The notes under the pieces are model-generated. The model was given only the letters and a program-made list of their open reading frames with translations, was not told the origin of the DNA and searched no databases. Both the position numbers and the translations under genes were made by a program. From Candidatus Poseidoniia archaeon (lineage in GTDB: Archaea; Thermoplasmatota; Poseidoniia; MGIII; CG-Epi1), in assembly GCA_029936395.1 (NCBI GenBank), contig JAPYSW010000008.1, forward strand, positions 1-41,184: a DNA stretch of 41,184 nt, given 5' to 3'. Shown here one piece after another: positions 28,161-39,569 of this stretch. Every line of letters starts with the position of its first letter. Position 1 is the stretch's first letter.

Positions 28161-28684
28161 TCTTCAGACTTAGATATATCAACCATATTACGCCTCTCAC
28201 CCGAAGGGATAACTTGTATTGGTCCTTCAAAATTTTGATTATATGAATCCTCATTAAGCTTTGAAAGTGCTATAGCCAATGCTGAAACCTCAGAATGCGG
28301 TTGGCTACCTATTGCTATATTAAAATCTGAATATTCAAATACCCATGGTGGAACTTTTTCAGCACCAACTACTACTAAAATTGGTTCTTTAACATTTTTA
28401 ATTTCAACTAACTTATCATCTATCGGGAGGCCGAACATTGTTAAATGCATTATTTTGCCGTCCCATTCCTTTATGGTTTTTTTAGGATTCGTTGTTGTTT
28501 CCACAGTGAAATCCCCTCCAAACTTACTAACGACATTATTGATTGTTTCAATTACTCGACTGTCTGATCGGTGTAAATACATCTTTTTGGCACCAAAAGC
28601 TCTAGACGTTAACGCAACATGTGTTGTAACTCTTTTATCTCTTTCAGGACGATGCCCCATCCTTAATACATTATAAAAATCCAT
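28157..28684 (-). CDS. trm56: tRNA (cytidine(56)-2'-O)-methyltransferase
   Basis: VLRMGHRPERDKRVTTHVALTSRAFGAKKMYL...ILVVVGAEKVPPWVFEYSDFNIAIGSQPHSEVSALAI. Confidence 0.92.
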   Translation of the reverse strand: MDFYNVLRMGHRPERDKRVTTHVALTSRAFGAKKMYLHRSDSRVIETINNVVSKFGGDFTVETTTNPKKTIKEWDGKIMHLTMFGLPIDDKLVEIKNVKEPILVVVGAEKVPPWVFEYSDFNIAIGSQPHSEVSALAIALSKLNEDSYNQNFEGPIQVIPSGERRNMVDISKSED

Positions 28685-28690
28685 AGAAGC

Positions 28691-29782
28691 TTACTCTTCA
28701 ACAGCCATTACTTTTTCGTTAACCCTTTCACGAATACTATCATGAACCAAAAGACCCACAAAAGCCAATATTATTCCTGATAGAATATATTGAACATTAT
28801 AAGATTCAAAATTATCTTGTACAAACAAGTCATTAACAATCTCAATAATACCGGCTACAATTAAACCCATACTAGCCACTGTGAAAATAAAGCGGATAAT
28901 ATTTATATTAAAAACACTATCTCTAAGATAAGTATCTATTGTTCTGGCTACTTCAATAACGACCAAAGAAGCCAAGAGAAATAAAAGAATGCCATCAAGA
29001 GACAAAAATGCTAGAACCATTGCCAATACTCCTTGATTTGATACTTCTTGCATTTGATCCAAACCTCTAGTTATTCCAACAATCATTAGCAAAGATGCAA
29101 TTAACCAAGCATATGAGAAAAAAGAAACCCTTTCACTCGTGACCGTTAATAACTCAGTATAAAAATTACGTATGGCTTCCTCCCAGCCTGCTACTTTAAT
29201 TAACAGATATCCGCCCAAAACAACCCATATTGCTCCAGAGGCTATGCCTGAAAGACCAACCAAAGTCAATAGACCATAGACAAAAGCAACTAATGCAATT
29301 GGAAAGATAAATTGCCTTTGAATTTTAGGATCTTCCATTTTATGAACTATTGTGTAAAAGGTATCTTCTATAGGTCTAGATTGTTGTACAACAACCATTC
29401 TAGTTGAATCTATACGTAAACGTGAACGGATAATTGGTTCCAATTCTCTATCTTCAGCCCCATCGCTTACTAAAATAGCTCTAGTAGATTTTGTTTTAGC
29501 TATAACCTGATCTAAAATATTTGCTATTTTCATATCGGATTTAGTTCCTACTCTTACGTCACCACATATGGTAACAATCTCTACAGTTTCACCATCCTCT
29601 AATAGCTGATCATATGTTTTAATCGCAGCTAGCATTGTATTGGTATCACTTTCTTCAGGATCGGCAAGACCTAATTCTAAAGCTGCTTTAACATTAGGTT
29701 CACGACCCAAAACCGGACTTCTAATTCCAGTCTTACGACCCAAATCATTGTCCCTATCTATCGCAATTACCAACAAACCCAT
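28691..29782 (-). CDS. DUF373 family membrane protein
   Basis: LLVIAIDRDNDLGRKTGIRSPVLGREPNVKAALELGLADPEESDTNTMLAAI; soluble N-terminal domain plus TM helices. Confidence 0.88.
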   Translation of the reverse strand: MGLLVIAIDRDNDLGRKTGIRSPVLGREPNVKAALELGLADPEESDTNTMLAAIKTYDQLLEDGETVEIVTICGDVRVGTKSDMKIANILDQVIAKTKSTRAILVSDGAEDRELEPIIRSRLRIDSTRMVVVQQSRPIEDTFYTIVHKMEDPKIQRQFIFPIALVAFVYGLLTLVGLSGIASGAIWVVLGGYLLIKVAGWEEAIRNFYTELLTVTSERVSFFSYAWLIASLLMIVGITRGLDQMQEVSNQGVLAMVLAFLSLDGILLFLLASLVVIEVARTIDTYLRDSVFNINIIRFIFTVASMGLIVAGIIEIVNDLFVQDNFESYNVQYILSGIILAFVGLLVHDSIRERVNEKVMAVEE

Positions 29783-29874
29783 GTAACATATGCTGTTATC
29801 TAGTATTTAATGTTACTTTTCACAAGATTCTTTAAATATTAGCTTTTATCAGCAAAATACACTCAAGGTGATAT

Positions 29875-30264
29875 ATGACTGAGTTCAAAACCGTAATAGC
29901 AGACCCAAAAAATAAAATAACGCACCAAAAAATTCTACCTGAAGAGAAATCTAATGCTCTTGTTGGGAAATTTGTTGGTGAAGAAATTGATGGTATTTTC
30001 TTAGATTTACCCGGATATCGATTGAAAATAACTGGAGGATCCGATAAGTCCGGCGTTCCTATGCGTGGGGATATTGAAGGAAGCCAAAGAAGACGTCTAC
30101 TAATGAAAGATTCAGTAGGGTTTAATCCAATCCGTAGCGGACAAAGAAAAAGAAAACTAGTTCGAGGTCGAACCCTAAGTAGTGATATCTCTCAAGTAAA
30201 TTTGAAAGTTGTTGAATATGGACCGAAAACTATAGAGGAGTTATTGAAACCAGAGGTGGCTTAA
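29875..30264 (+). CDS. rps6e: small ribosomal subunit protein eS6
   Basis: LPGYRLKITGGSDKSGVPMRGDIEGSQRRRLLMKDSVGFNPIRSGQRKRKLVRGRTLSSDISQVNLKV. Confidence 0.96.
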   Translation: MTEFKTVIADPKNKITHQKILPEEKSNALVGKFVGEEIDGIFLDLPGYRLKITGGSDKSGVPMRGDIEGSQRRRLLMKDSVGFNPIRSGQRKRKLVRGRTLSSDISQVNLKVVEYGPKTIEELLKPEVA

Positions 30265-30265
30265 C

Positions 30266-31489
30266 TTGACAGCATCCCCTCAACCCGAAATAAATATCGG
30301 AATGGTGGGGCATGTAGATCATGGAAAGACTACACTTACTCAAGCATTAACTGGTAAATGGACTGATCAGCACAGTGAAGAGATGAAGAGAGGCATATCC
30401 ATTAAGTTGGGATATGCAGACGCAGATTTCTATAAAATCAAAATGAAAGGTGGAAAAGAACACTATACCTCTCAACCAGATAAAGACGAATTTAAAGGAG
30501 GAAAAAAAGAACACCTTCGTACCGTCAGCTTTGTTGATGCACCTGGCCACGAAACATTCATGGCAGTTATGCTTAGTGGAGCTGCAATAATGGATTCTGC
30601 AATTTTAGTTATTGCTGCAAATGAGAAATGCCCTCAACCACAGACTAGAGAACATCTTTCGGCACTTGAAAATATGGGTTTTGATAAAATTATAATAGTT
30701 CAAAATAAAATTGATGTTTGTTCAAAAGACAGAGCTTTCGAATCCTATAATGAAATAAAAGAATTCATTAAAGAATCGCCACTAAAAAATTCAATAATAA
30801 TACCTGTTTCGGCCCACCATAATCGAAATATTGATTTATTAATAGAAGCTATAGAAGAATCATTTCCAACACCTCCGAAAGATTTAAAAAGTAATTTTCA
30901 AATGAATATTGCTCGTTCTTTTGATATTAATCGTCCAGGAACAACCCCTAAGAAAATCAAAGGAGGCGTATTAGGTGGAACAATTAGTTTAGGTAAAATC
31001 AAAGTAGGCGATGAAATTGAAATTCGACCAGGTAGAACCACTAAAAAAGGATTAGAACCAATCACCACTAAAGTTAGTAGCTTGCATAGTGGAGTAGCTA
31101 GAGACTCTTTGGGACCTGGTGGATTAGTAGCAATCGGAACCACTCTTGATCCTTCCACAACAAAATCAGATTCATTACTTGGAAATGTCATTGGAAAACC
31201 AGGTACTTTACCACCTGTTTGGAACCAAATTAGTGTAGAAACAACACTTCTTGATAGAGTTGTTGGAACTAAGAATATCCAGAATGTTGATGAATTGAAA
31301 ACAAGAGAACCATTGGTTCTAACTGTTGGTACCAGAACTACAGTAGGAGTCCCAATTACAGTTAGAAATAATGTCGTCGATATCAATTTAACAATACCAG
31401 TTTGTGCACCAGTTGGTCAACGAATTGCACTTAGTAGAAGAGTAGATGGTAAATGGCACTTAATAGGATATGGAATAATCAAGGAATGA
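30266..31489 (+). CDS. eif2g: translation initiation factor aIF2 subunit gamma
   Basis: NIGMVGHVDHGKTTLTQALTGKWTD, DAPGHETFMAVMLSGAAIMDSAILVIAANEKCPQPQTREHL. Confidence 0.97.
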   Translation: MTASPQPEINIGMVGHVDHGKTTLTQALTGKWTDQHSEEMKRGISIKLGYADADFYKIKMKGGKEHYTSQPDKDEFKGGKKEHLRTVSFVDAPGHETFMAVMLSGAAIMDSAILVIAANEKCPQPQTREHLSALENMGFDKIIIVQNKIDVCSKDRAFESYNEIKEFIKESPLKNSIIIPVSAHHNRNIDLLIEAIEESFPTPPKDLKSNFQMNIARSFDINRPGTTPKKIKGGVLGGTISLGKIKVGDEIEIRPGRTTKKGLEPITTKVSSLHSGVARDSLGPGGLVAIGTTLDPSTTKSDSLLGNVIGKPGTLPPVWNQISVETTLLDRVVGTKNIQNVDELKTREPLVLTVGTRTTVGVPITVRNNVVDINLTIPVCAPVGQRIALSRRVDGKWHLIGYGIIKE

Positions 31490-31851
31490 AAACCATTCTT
31501 GTAGACACTAATATTATTCTGTGGACATTTAGTGGAGGACCTGATTTTAGAGAAGTGATTGCCGATATTGCACCACACTATGAGTTAATGATACCTACGT
31601 GTATTATGTTAGAGTTAAAAAAATTAAATACCAAAGAATCATTAGCTGCACTCGAAATATGTAAGAATATTGACCAAAAAAATATTGGAGAGGGATATGC
31701 AGATGACATGTTAATAGCGGCAGCAAAAGAAGGCCACCTTATCGCTACAAATGATAAAGACATATTGAAACAATTAAAAATATTAAAACTAAATGCTCTA
31801 AAAATAAGAGAAAAAAATAAAATGATGTTTACTGAGGGTGAGATATCATGA
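31486..31851 (+). CDS. PIN-domain (FCF1/Utp24-like) nuclease, probably rRNA processing
   Basis: MKTILVDTNIILWTFSGGPDF...IPTCIMLELKKL...YADDMLIAAAKEGHLIATNDKDI; follows aIF2-gamma. Confidence 0.85.
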   Translation: MKTILVDTNIILWTFSGGPDFREVIADIAPHYELMIPTCIMLELKKLNTKESLAALEICKNIDQKNIGEGYADDMLIAAAKEGHLIATNDKDILKQLKILKLNALKIREKNKMMFTEGEIS

Positions 31852-32921
31852 AACAAAATAAAATACCACCCATGCCAAGTATTAAACTTACAAAAGAACA
31901 AAAAGAACGGAAAAAAAGCCTTTTGAGTAAACAAGTTAAACAGATTAATATCAATGAACATACTGATTTTACTACCTTAATAGATGCATTTGGTAATTCT
32001 AGTTTTGAAGCACGCAATTTAGGAAGGGCTGCTGAATTATATTATAGACAGATACAAACTGACACGGCAATCATCTGGTCTCTCTCAGGTAGCTTATTTA
32101 GTGCAGGGCTAAGGCAAATAACTATAGATGCAATAAGAAATAATTTGGTAGATGCTTTAGTTTGTACTGGAGCTCTATTCGAACAAGATATGCTTGAAGC
32201 TTTAGGTCACAAACATTATATTTGTAGCACAAAGCTAAATGATGGAGAACTACAAGAATTATACATAGATAGAGTATATGATCACTTATTAGATGAAATC
32301 GCATTGAGACAGGTAGATCTGACATTTAAAAAAATAGCTGAAAGTATTGAACCTAAATTATACTCAAGTCGTGAATTCATGTACCTATCTGGAAAATGGC
32401 TGAGTAAGGCCTCAAATATTCAAGACAGTGTAATGTTAGCAGCTTTCGAAAAAAATATACCTATTTTTATTCCTGCTATAAATGATTGTTCAATTGGAAT
32501 CGGTTTAGCAATGCAGAATAATGAAACCCCAACTATGAGTATTGATTCAATTAAAGATTTGAAAGAGATAGCTTTCTTAAAAAGTAAATGTGGAGACTCC
32601 GGAATTGTTGTTGTGGGCGGTGGTGTTCCAAAGAATTACTCTCAAGATGCAGTTGTAATGGCTGAAATGCTAGGTTATGACGTTAATAAACATAAATTCG
32701 GAATACAAATCAGTACGGCAGATGTTAGAGATGGTGGATTATCAGGATCTACACTTAGAGAAGCTATATCTTGGGGTAAAAATGATAAAAATATGGAGGA
32801 TGTAATGATTTGGGGTGAAGCTTCTGTATTCTTCCCATTACTAATAGGATATATCTTCTATAATATGAAAGATAAGAATAGAAAAGGCCTTCGCTTAAAT
32901 GATGTTTTCAATACTAAATAA
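31848..32921 (+). CDS. dys: deoxyhypusine synthase
   Basis: ARNLGRAAELYYRQI, LSGSLFSAGLRQI, ALVCTGALFEQDMLEALGH, GGGVPKNYSQDAV, STADVRDGGLSGSTLREAISWGK. Confidence 0.95.
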   Translation: MKQNKIPPMPSIKLTKEQKERKKSLLSKQVKQININEHTDFTTLIDAFGNSSFEARNLGRAAELYYRQIQTDTAIIWSLSGSLFSAGLRQITIDAIRNNLVDALVCTGALFEQDMLEALGHKHYICSTKLNDGELQELYIDRVYDHLLDEIALRQVDLTFKKIAESIEPKLYSSREFMYLSGKWLSKASNIQDSVMLAAFEKNIPIFIPAINDCSIGIGLAMQNNETPTMSIDSIKDLKEIAFLKSKCGDSGIVVVGGGVPKNYSQDAVVMAEMLGYDVNKHKFGIQISTADVRDGGLSGSTLREAISWGKNDKNMEDVMIWGEASVFFPLLIGYIFYNMKDKNRKGLRLNDVFNTK

Positions 32922-32978
32922 TATAAATACGACTAATATAAATACCACTATTATAATTAATTAAAAAGGTTAAAACTT

Positions 32979-35639
32979 ATGAAAAAAGGATATCGTCAAC
33001 AATTGCCTGATAGAGACCCTCAAGAAACTGAAGAATGGATTGACTCAATATCATCCGTAATCGATATAAAAGGCGATGAAAGAGCAAGGTATCTTTTACA
33101 AACTTTGATTAGAGAGGCAAGAGATCGAAATATTGCAATACCATTACTAACAAACAGCCCTTACGTAAATACAATACCGCCTGAATCTGAACCTGAATAC
33201 CCCGGGAATGAGGCATTAGAAAAAAAAATTAGACGAATGATAAGATGGAATGCTGCAATGATGGTCTCAAAAGCCAACCAAAACTTTGCAGGACTCGGAG
33301 GCCACATCTCAACTTATGCATCAGCCTCTAGTCTCTACGAAGTTGGATTCCAACATTTCTTTAAAGGAAAAGACAATGGATTAGGAGACTTCATCTATTT
33401 CCAAGGTCATGCTTCACCGGGAATATACTCAAGAGCATATATTGAAGGAAGATTAAGCGAAGAACAATTAGACCACTTTCGAAGAGAATCCTTTGACGAC
33501 GGATTATCAAGCTACCCACATCCTAGACTTATGCCTGATTTTTGGGAATTTCCTACAGTTTCTATGGGATTGGGACCAACCAATGCAATTTATCATGCTA
33601 GATTTTTAAGATACGCACATGAAAGAGGTATTTGTGATACCTCTAACAGCCGAGTTTGGGCATTTCTAGGTGATGGTGAGTGTGATGAACCTGAAACATT
33701 GCATGCACTTCACTTAGCACACCGTGAAAAACTAGATAATCTTACCTTTGTAGTTAATTGTAATCTTCAAAGATTGGATGGCCCTGTAAGAGGAAATGGG
33801 AAGATTATACAAGAACTTGAAGCTATTTTTAGGGGTTCTGGATGGAATGTTCTTAAAGTATTATGGGGAAAAGATTGGGACCCATTACTCCAGAAAGATG
33901 AGATGGGCCATTTATTACAAAAAATGGAGAATACAGTTGATGGAGACTATCAAAATCTAGCAGCATCATCGGGAGATTATATCAGACAAAATTTCTTTGG
34001 CCCCGAACCTGAATTACAGAAATTGGTTGAAAATTTAGATGATAACACATTAGCTAGACTAAGAAGAGGAGGGCATGATTCTACTAAGCTATTTGCAGCA
34101 TATAATGAAGCTATTAACCATAAGAATCAGCCTACGGTCATACTCGCAAAAACTGTCAAAGGTTGGTCTCTTGGGAAATCATTCGAAGCTAGAAATATGA
34201 CACATCAGAAAAAAGGTCTGGATAAATCAGATTGGCAACACTTCCGTGACCTCCTAGAAATCCCATTTACAGATTCTGAACTAGAAGATATGCCCTATTA
34301 CAAACCTGCTTCAGATAGCCCCGAAATTCAATATTTAAAGCAACAAAGAGAAAAACTTGGAGGATCCTTACCAAAACGTAATGCGACATACAGTGGGTTC
34401 CAGATGCCCAAAAATCATGTATTCTCTGAATTCGATAAAGGCACTCCAAAAGAACAAGAAGTTTCTACTACAATGGCATTTGTGAGATTGCTCAGAAACT
34501 TAATGAAAGACGAAAAAATTGGTGATTTAATTGTCCCTATTGTACCCGATGAAGCAAGAACTTTTGGAATGGAAGCTCTATTCACTGAATTTAAGATATA
34601 TACTGCTCAAGGGCAAACCTATACGCCAGTAGATTCTAAATTATTGCTAAGCTATAAAGAAGCAAAAAATGGACAAATACTAGAGGAAGGTATTTCTGAA
34701 GCTGGAGCTATGAGTAGCTTTACAGCTGCAGGAATGGCTTATTCAACCATAGGCAAGCCAACAATACCATTTTACATATATTATTCAATGTTTGGATTCC
34801 AACGTGTCGGTGACCAAATATGGTGTGCTGCAGATTCAAGAGCAAGAGGCTTCTTGCTAGGGGCTACGGCTGGGAGAACTACTCTGAATGGAGAAGGATT
34901 ACAACATCAAGATGGACATAGCTTGTTAGTGGCTGATACAGTCCCAAGTTGTATTTCATATGACGCAGCTTTTGCCTACGAGATTGGAATTATCATCAAA
35001 GAAGGATTAAGAAGAATGTATGATAATAATGAAGATTTATTGTATTATCTAACTTTATATAATGAAAACTACCAAATGCCTCCAATTACGAAAAATTGTG
35101 ATGAGGGCGTTATCAAAGGAATTTATAAATTCAAAAAAGTATCAAAACCAAAAGCTCGTCTAATTGGTAGTGGATCTATAATGCAACAGGTTTTGTCTGC
35201 CCACGAAATACTGAAAAAACTAGGTATTAAAACTGAAATATGGAGTGCTACGAGTTTCGGAGGCCTACGAAGAGATGCAGTAGAATGTGAACGCTGGAAC
35301 TTATTGAATCCTATGAAGAAACCTAAAACTCCATACATTTCGAAAATAATGGCTAATAAGGATTTAGTGACAATCGCTACAACTGATCATGTCAGAGCAG
35401 TTCCAGATATGATTCAAAAATGGATGCCTGGAAAATATATCTCATTGGGTACTGATGGATTTGGAAGAAGTGATACCAGAGAAAACTTAAGGAATTTCTT
35501 CGAAATTGATGCTGAACACATTGCTGCGGCAACGATAAGCACTCTTCTAACTGAGGGGAAAATATCTGAAGCAAAAGCTAAAACTGCTTTAAAGACTTTA
35601 AAGATTAATCCTGATACCCCAGACCCTGCAAAAAATTAA
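32979..35639 (+). CDS. aceE: pyruvate dehydrogenase E1 component, homodimeric AceE type
   Basis: 886 aa. HISTYASASSLYEVGFQHFFKG, GDFIYFQGHASPGIYSRAYIEGRL, GDGECDEPET (ThDP motif), FYIYYSMFGFQRVGDQIWCAADSRARGFLLGATAGRTTLNGEGLQHQDGHS. Confidence 0.95.
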   Translation: MKKGYRQQLPDRDPQETEEWIDSISSVIDIKGDERARYLLQTLIREARDRNIAIPLLTNSPYVNTIPPESEPEYPGNEALEKKIRRMIRWNAAMMVSKANQNFAGLGGHISTYASASSLYEVGFQHFFKGKDNGLGDFIYFQGHASPGIYSRAYIEGRLSEEQLDHFRRESFDDGLSSYPHPRLMPDFWEFPTVSMGLGPTNAIYHARFLRYAHERGICDTSNSRVWAFLGDGECDEPETLHALHLAHREKLDNLTFVVNCNLQRLDGPVRGNGKIIQELEAIFRGSGWNVLKVLWGKDWDPLLQKDEMGHLLQKMENTVDGDYQNLAASSGDYIRQNFFGPEPELQKLVENLDDNTLARLRRGGHDSTKLFAAYNEAINHKNQPTVILAKTVKGWSLGKSFEARNMTHQKKGLDKSDWQHFRDLLEIPFTDSELEDMPYYKPASDSPEIQYLKQQREKLGGSLPKRNATYSGFQMPKNHVFSEFDKGTPKEQEVSTTMAFVRLLRNLMKDEKIGDLIVPIVPDEARTFGMEALFTEFKIYTAQGQTYTPVDSKLLLSYKEAKNGQILEEGISEAGAMSSFTAAGMAYSTIGKPTIPFYIYYSMFGFQRVGDQIWCAADSRARGFLLGATAGRTTLNGEGLQHQDGHSLLVADTVPSCISYDAAFAYEIGIIIKEGLRRMYDNNEDLLYYLTLYNENYQMPPITKNCDEGVIKGIYKFKKVSKPKARLIGSGSIMQQVLSAHEILKKLGIKTEIWSATSFGGLRRDAVECERWNLLNPMKKPKTPYISKIMANKDLVTIATTDHVRAVPDMIQKWMPGKYISLGTDGFGRSDTRENLRNFFEIDAEHIAAATISTLLTEGKISEAKAKTALKTLKINPDTPDPAKN

Positions 35640-35641
35640 TT

Positions 35642-37285
35642 TTACATCATTCCGGGAGGCATACCACCCATACCATCTCCACCATCTGGAAGTGGACCTT
35701 CAGGTTGTTTAGAAGCAATTACATCATCAATACGTAGTATCATTGTTGCTACATCTGTAGCACTGCTCAAAGCCTGTGTCTTCACTCTTAATGGCTCAAC
35801 CACATTTCTTGATTTCATATTTACTACTTTGCCAGAATATGCATCTAATCCTGCGTGGGGATTTCGACCCTTTTGAGTATGGGCTTTTCTTAATCCCATC
35901 AATGTATCTATTACATCCAAACCAGCATTTTCAGCTAACGTACTAGGTACCACCTCCACCGCATTTGCAAACGATTCAAATGCCATTTGCTCACGCCCAC
36001 CTACTCGAGGTGCATATTTTCTTAACTTGAGGGCTAATTCAATTTCAACTGCTCCTCCACCAGTAACAATTTTACCATCTTTAACAACAAGAGCAACAAC
36101 ACCAATCGCATCAGCAAGATTACGCTCTATTTCATCAATAACATGCTCACTACCTCCCCGAACTAAAATTGAAACTGCCTTAGGATTCTTACAATCAGTC
36201 ACAAAAGTCATATCATCATCACCAATTTTTCTTACTTCAACCAAACCTGCAAAACCTAAATCATCGCTACTAATGGATTCGAGATTAGAAATTACTCGGC
36301 CACCTGTTGCCTTTGCTAAAGCTTCAATATCTGATTTTTTAGCTCGTCTTATTGCCATTATGCCATATTTAGCTAAATAATGCTGAGCTAAATCATCAAT
36401 ACCTTTCTGACAAATTAGTACATTTGCTTTTGTCTTGTTAATTTGATCGACCATTTTCTTAATTGAAGCCTCCTCCTGATCTAAGAAAGCTTGGATTTGT
36501 GAAGGATCATTTATTTGTATTTTTGACTCTATCTCTGTCTTCTTAATTTCAAGTGGCGTATCTATTAAGGCTACTTTTGCTTTAGATACTTTAGTAGGCA
36601 TTCCAGTGTGAACAGGCTCTTTATCCATTATTATTCCTGAAACTAATTCAGTATCTGAGATAGAAACACCCTGTTTCTTTTGAATTTTGATATTATCGCG
36701 ATCAATACTAACTTGTTTACCGCTACTTTCTGAAACCATTTTTATTGATTTAACAGTTAAATCTGCTAAAAAATCGGCATTAGTTTCAGAAGACTTTCCA
36801 GTCATTGAAGTGATTGCAATCGCTTTCAAAGTAGAAGTGTCATTTTTACTAATAGGACGTGCAATCTTCTCTAATAATTTTAAAGACTCTCTAGCAGCCC
36901 TTCGATAACCATTTGAAATTGCTGTTGGATGTACTCCTTTTTCAAGTAACTCTTCGGCATTCTTCAAAAGTTCTCCTGCCAAAATAACTGCAGTTGTAGT
37001 TCCATCACCACATTCTGAATCTTGTGTCTTGGCTATTTCTACAACCATTTTAGCTGCAGGATGTTCAACTTCGATCTCTTTCAATATTGTAACTCCATCA
37101 TTTGTAATTACAACATCACCCATCGAATCTACAAGCATTTTATCCATGCCCTTAGGACCTAATGTAGATCTCACTGCTTCTGCAATTGCTTTAGCTGCAG
37201 CTATATTATTATAAGTCGCTCGGCGACCACTGTCTCTTTTTGTTCCTTCCTTAAGTATTACTACTGGTGTATTACCGGGTATCAT
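35642..37285 (-). CDS. thsA: thermosome (group II chaperonin) subunit
   Basis: [44 protein letters not shown]-terminal [11 protein letters not shown]. Confidence 0.97.
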   Translation of the reverse strand: MIPGNTPVVILKEGTKRDSGRRATYNNIAAAKAIAEAVRSTLGPKGMDKMLVDSMGDVVITNDGVTILKEIEVEHPAAKMVVEIAKTQDSECGDGTTTAVILAGELLKNAEELLEKGVHPTAISNGYRRAARESLKLLEKIARPISKNDTSTLKAIAITSMTGKSSETNADFLADLTVKSIKMVSESSGKQVSIDRDNIKIQKKQGVSISDTELVSGIIMDKEPVHTGMPTKVSKAKVALIDTPLEIKKTEIESKIQINDPSQIQAFLDQEEASIKKMVDQINKTKANVLICQKGIDDLAQHYLAKYGIMAIRRAKKSDIEALAKATGGRVISNLESISSDDLGFAGLVEVRKIGDDDMTFVTDCKNPKAVSILVRGGSEHVIDEIERNLADAIGVVALVVKDGKIVTGGGAVEIELALKLRKYAPRVGGREQMAFESFANAVEVVPSTLAENAGLDVIDTLMGLRKAHTQKGRNPHAGLDAYSGKVVNMKSRNVVEPLRVKTQALSSATDVATMILRIDDVIASKQPEGPLPDGGDGMGGMPPGMM

Positions 37286-37341
37286 TATCTATCACTAAAC
37301 ATAACTTAAAGGCAGGATATATAAAAATAAGTCTCAAAAAC

Positions 37342-38118
37342 CTAAAATAACGGTAAAAATAACAAAGAAAACATAACCGCCAATGAAATAGAAATGAAAT
37401 TTACCCCATTATTATCTAGAATACCCCTTCTTTCTAATGTAGCACCCAATAATGAATCAATTATACATCCAAAAAAACCGAAAAATGATGAAATGTACCA
37501 ATAGTCTATCTTAAAAGAAGAATAAAATGGATGATTTTCTTCAATTAGTAAGAGAAAAGCAGAAAAAGAAAGCATCGATATTGAAACTGAGGAAAGCAAA
37601 GAAGCAACGGTCCCTTCCAAAGAAATACCACCATCTGTTCCGGGTTCTACTTTCTCCAAAAGATTAGTTATCATAACTGGATCTGGAGATAACACTCCTA
37701 TCTCGCTAGCCATTGTATCAGCCATAGCTGCAGCCACGGATGTAGTAAAGGCAACCAACGCTTGCTCTGGCGTCAAAAAACCAAAACTATACAGTAGAGC
37801 TATTATTGCAGGGACCATTCCATTTGATATAACATTCAACCCTCCTCGAGTGCCCTCATCACTTTCTTCAACGCCTAGAGCCTTCTTGTAAACTATTGCA
37901 AATCTAGTCGCTAAGAATGCACTTCCAACAAAAATTAGCATAATCAATAACCAACTCCAATGTCCTAACGTTCCAATTATAAAACAAACTAAAAAAGCTA
38001 AAACAGAGCCTCCTTGATCTAATACTTTCTTAAAATAAGCAATACCTGAAATCAAAATACTTACAATAGTAATTGACAAGATTGTCAGCGGATCTGGAAG
38101 AATAAGATTCTCAATCAA
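37342..38118 (-). CDS. DUF92 family membrane protein
   Basis: 258 aa. EGTRGGLNVISNGMVPAIIALLY, DTMASEIGVLS, PGTDGGISLEGTVASLLSS are hallmark DUF92/TIGR00297 motifs. Confidence 0.9.
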   Translation of the reverse strand: MIENLILPDPLTILSITIVSILISGIAYFKKVLDQGGSVLAFLVCFIIGTLGHWSWLLIMLIFVGSAFLATRFAIVYKKALGVEESDEGTRGGLNVISNGMVPAIIALLYSFGFLTPEQALVAFTTSVAAAMADTMASEIGVLSPDPVMITNLLEKVEPGTDGGISLEGTVASLLSSVSISMLSFSAFLLLIEENHPFYSSFKIDYWYISSFFGFFGCIIDSLLGATLERRGILDNNGVNFISISLAVMFSLLFLPLF

Positions 38119-39506
38119 GAAACAACCCTTACGGCCTCTTCAAAGTGTGCTTGAAATTCTTCTTTAATCTCCTCTAACCTGTTTTTGTCTGTAGCTTCTA
38201 CAAACATGCGGATAACGGGTTGTGTATTAGAGGGACGAAGTAAAACCCAACCACCGTCAAGCCATATTTTAACCCCATCAATAGTTTCTACTTTGTAGCC
38301 CATTGAAGTGAATGTCTTCTCTAAATTATCATTTACCTTAAACTTTATAGAATCTAAACAAGTAAATTTTAATTCTTCATAAGGATATGAAGGTATCTTA
38401 TCTGACATATCAGCTAAAGTCAAGTCTGATTTTGCAATGCGTTCAGCCAATGTCAAACTAAAAATTAGTGGATCATCAAAAATAAATTCAGTTAGACCGG
38501 GTGCAAAAAAATGAGCCGATATTTCCATAGCAATCGCAGCATTATGTTTTTTTAACTCTTCACACACAAAAACATCCCCAACTCGTATCCAAATCAATTC
38601 TCCACCTATCTTAGGTATCTCTTTTTCTAAAATCATAGAACAGGGCACTCCTGCAAGTACTTTATTGGATTCAGGAGTAATTAGACTTTTTGAAACGATA
38701 ATTCCAATCTTTTCAGCAGATACAGAACGTGCCTTGTTATCAATGAAAACACAACGGTCTGCATCACCATCAAAGGCTACTCCGAAATCAAAATTACCCT
38801 TCTTCATAACTGAAATTAAATCACCCAAATTTTTTGGAGCTGGCTCTGAAGGTCTATTAGGAAAAGTCCCATCAGGCTCATTATTGATACTAAATGTTTC
38901 AGCTCCAAGCTTTTGAAATAATCTTTCAACTATTACACAGCCTACTCCATTACCTGGATCTAAAGCTATTTTTGTTCCCACAATACTACCTACTTTACTT
39001 GAAACAAAAGTTGCATAATCATCTAACACACTCTCAGTTGATATTTTAGTTATAGTACCAAAGGAAGAAGATTCAATTAGTTCTTCTTCAAAGAAAATTT
39101 TCTTAATTTCTATATTGCCTTCTGTATATCCCGTACCATCTGGATGACGAAATCGTATTCCATTATACTCTGCAGGATTATGACTTGCAGTAATGTAAAC
39201 TCCACCAAGATAAGGATTAGGACCTGAACTAGCTTTCCAAGTAAAATAATTAGCAACTGGTATTGGCAACATACCAATAACATCAACATCAAAACCTGCT
39301 TTAGAAATTCCAGTAGCTACAGCTTCTTGCAACTCTGGTGAACTAACACGTGCGTCAGATCCAATCGAAACTTTACCATTATCATTATTTCTCTTTAGAA
39401 AATTACCAAAAGCCAGCCCTACTCTTTCACCAATCGAGGCATCTAGTTCCTCCCCATAAACTCCACGAATATCGTAGGCTCGAAATATATCTTGTGAAAT
39501 ATTCAT
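38115..39506 (-). CDS. phosphomannomutase/phosphoglucomutase (alpha-D-phosphohexomutase)
   Basis: FRAYDIRGVYGEELD, YITASHNPAEYNGIRF, VAFDGDADRCVFID, RPSNTQPVIRMFVEA. Confidence 0.95.
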   Translation of the reverse strand: MNISQDIFRAYDIRGVYGEELDASIGERVGLAFGNFLKRNNDNGKVSIGSDARVSSPELQEAVATGISKAGFDVDVIGMLPIPVANYFTWKASSGPNPYLGGVYITASHNPAEYNGIRFRHPDGTGYTEGNIEIKKIFFEEELIESSSFGTITKISTESVLDDYATFVSSKVGSIVGTKIALDPGNGVGCVIVERLFQKLGAETFSINNEPDGTFPNRPSEPAPKNLGDLISVMKKGNFDFGVAFDGDADRCVFIDNKARSVSAEKIGIIVSKSLITPESNKVLAGVPCSMILEKEIPKIGGELIWIRVGDVFVCEELKKHNAAIAMEISAHFFAPGLTEFIFDDPLIFSLTLAERIAKSDLTLADMSDKIPSYPYEELKFTCLDSIKFKVNDNLEKTFTSMGYKVETIDGVKIWLDGGWVLLRPSNTQPVIRMFVEATDKNRLEEIKEEFQAHFEEAVRVVS

Positions 39507-39569
39507 TACTATGTCATTTAAGGCGCTTTAAAAGAAATACTCTTAATAGACACGACATACTGAATAAAC

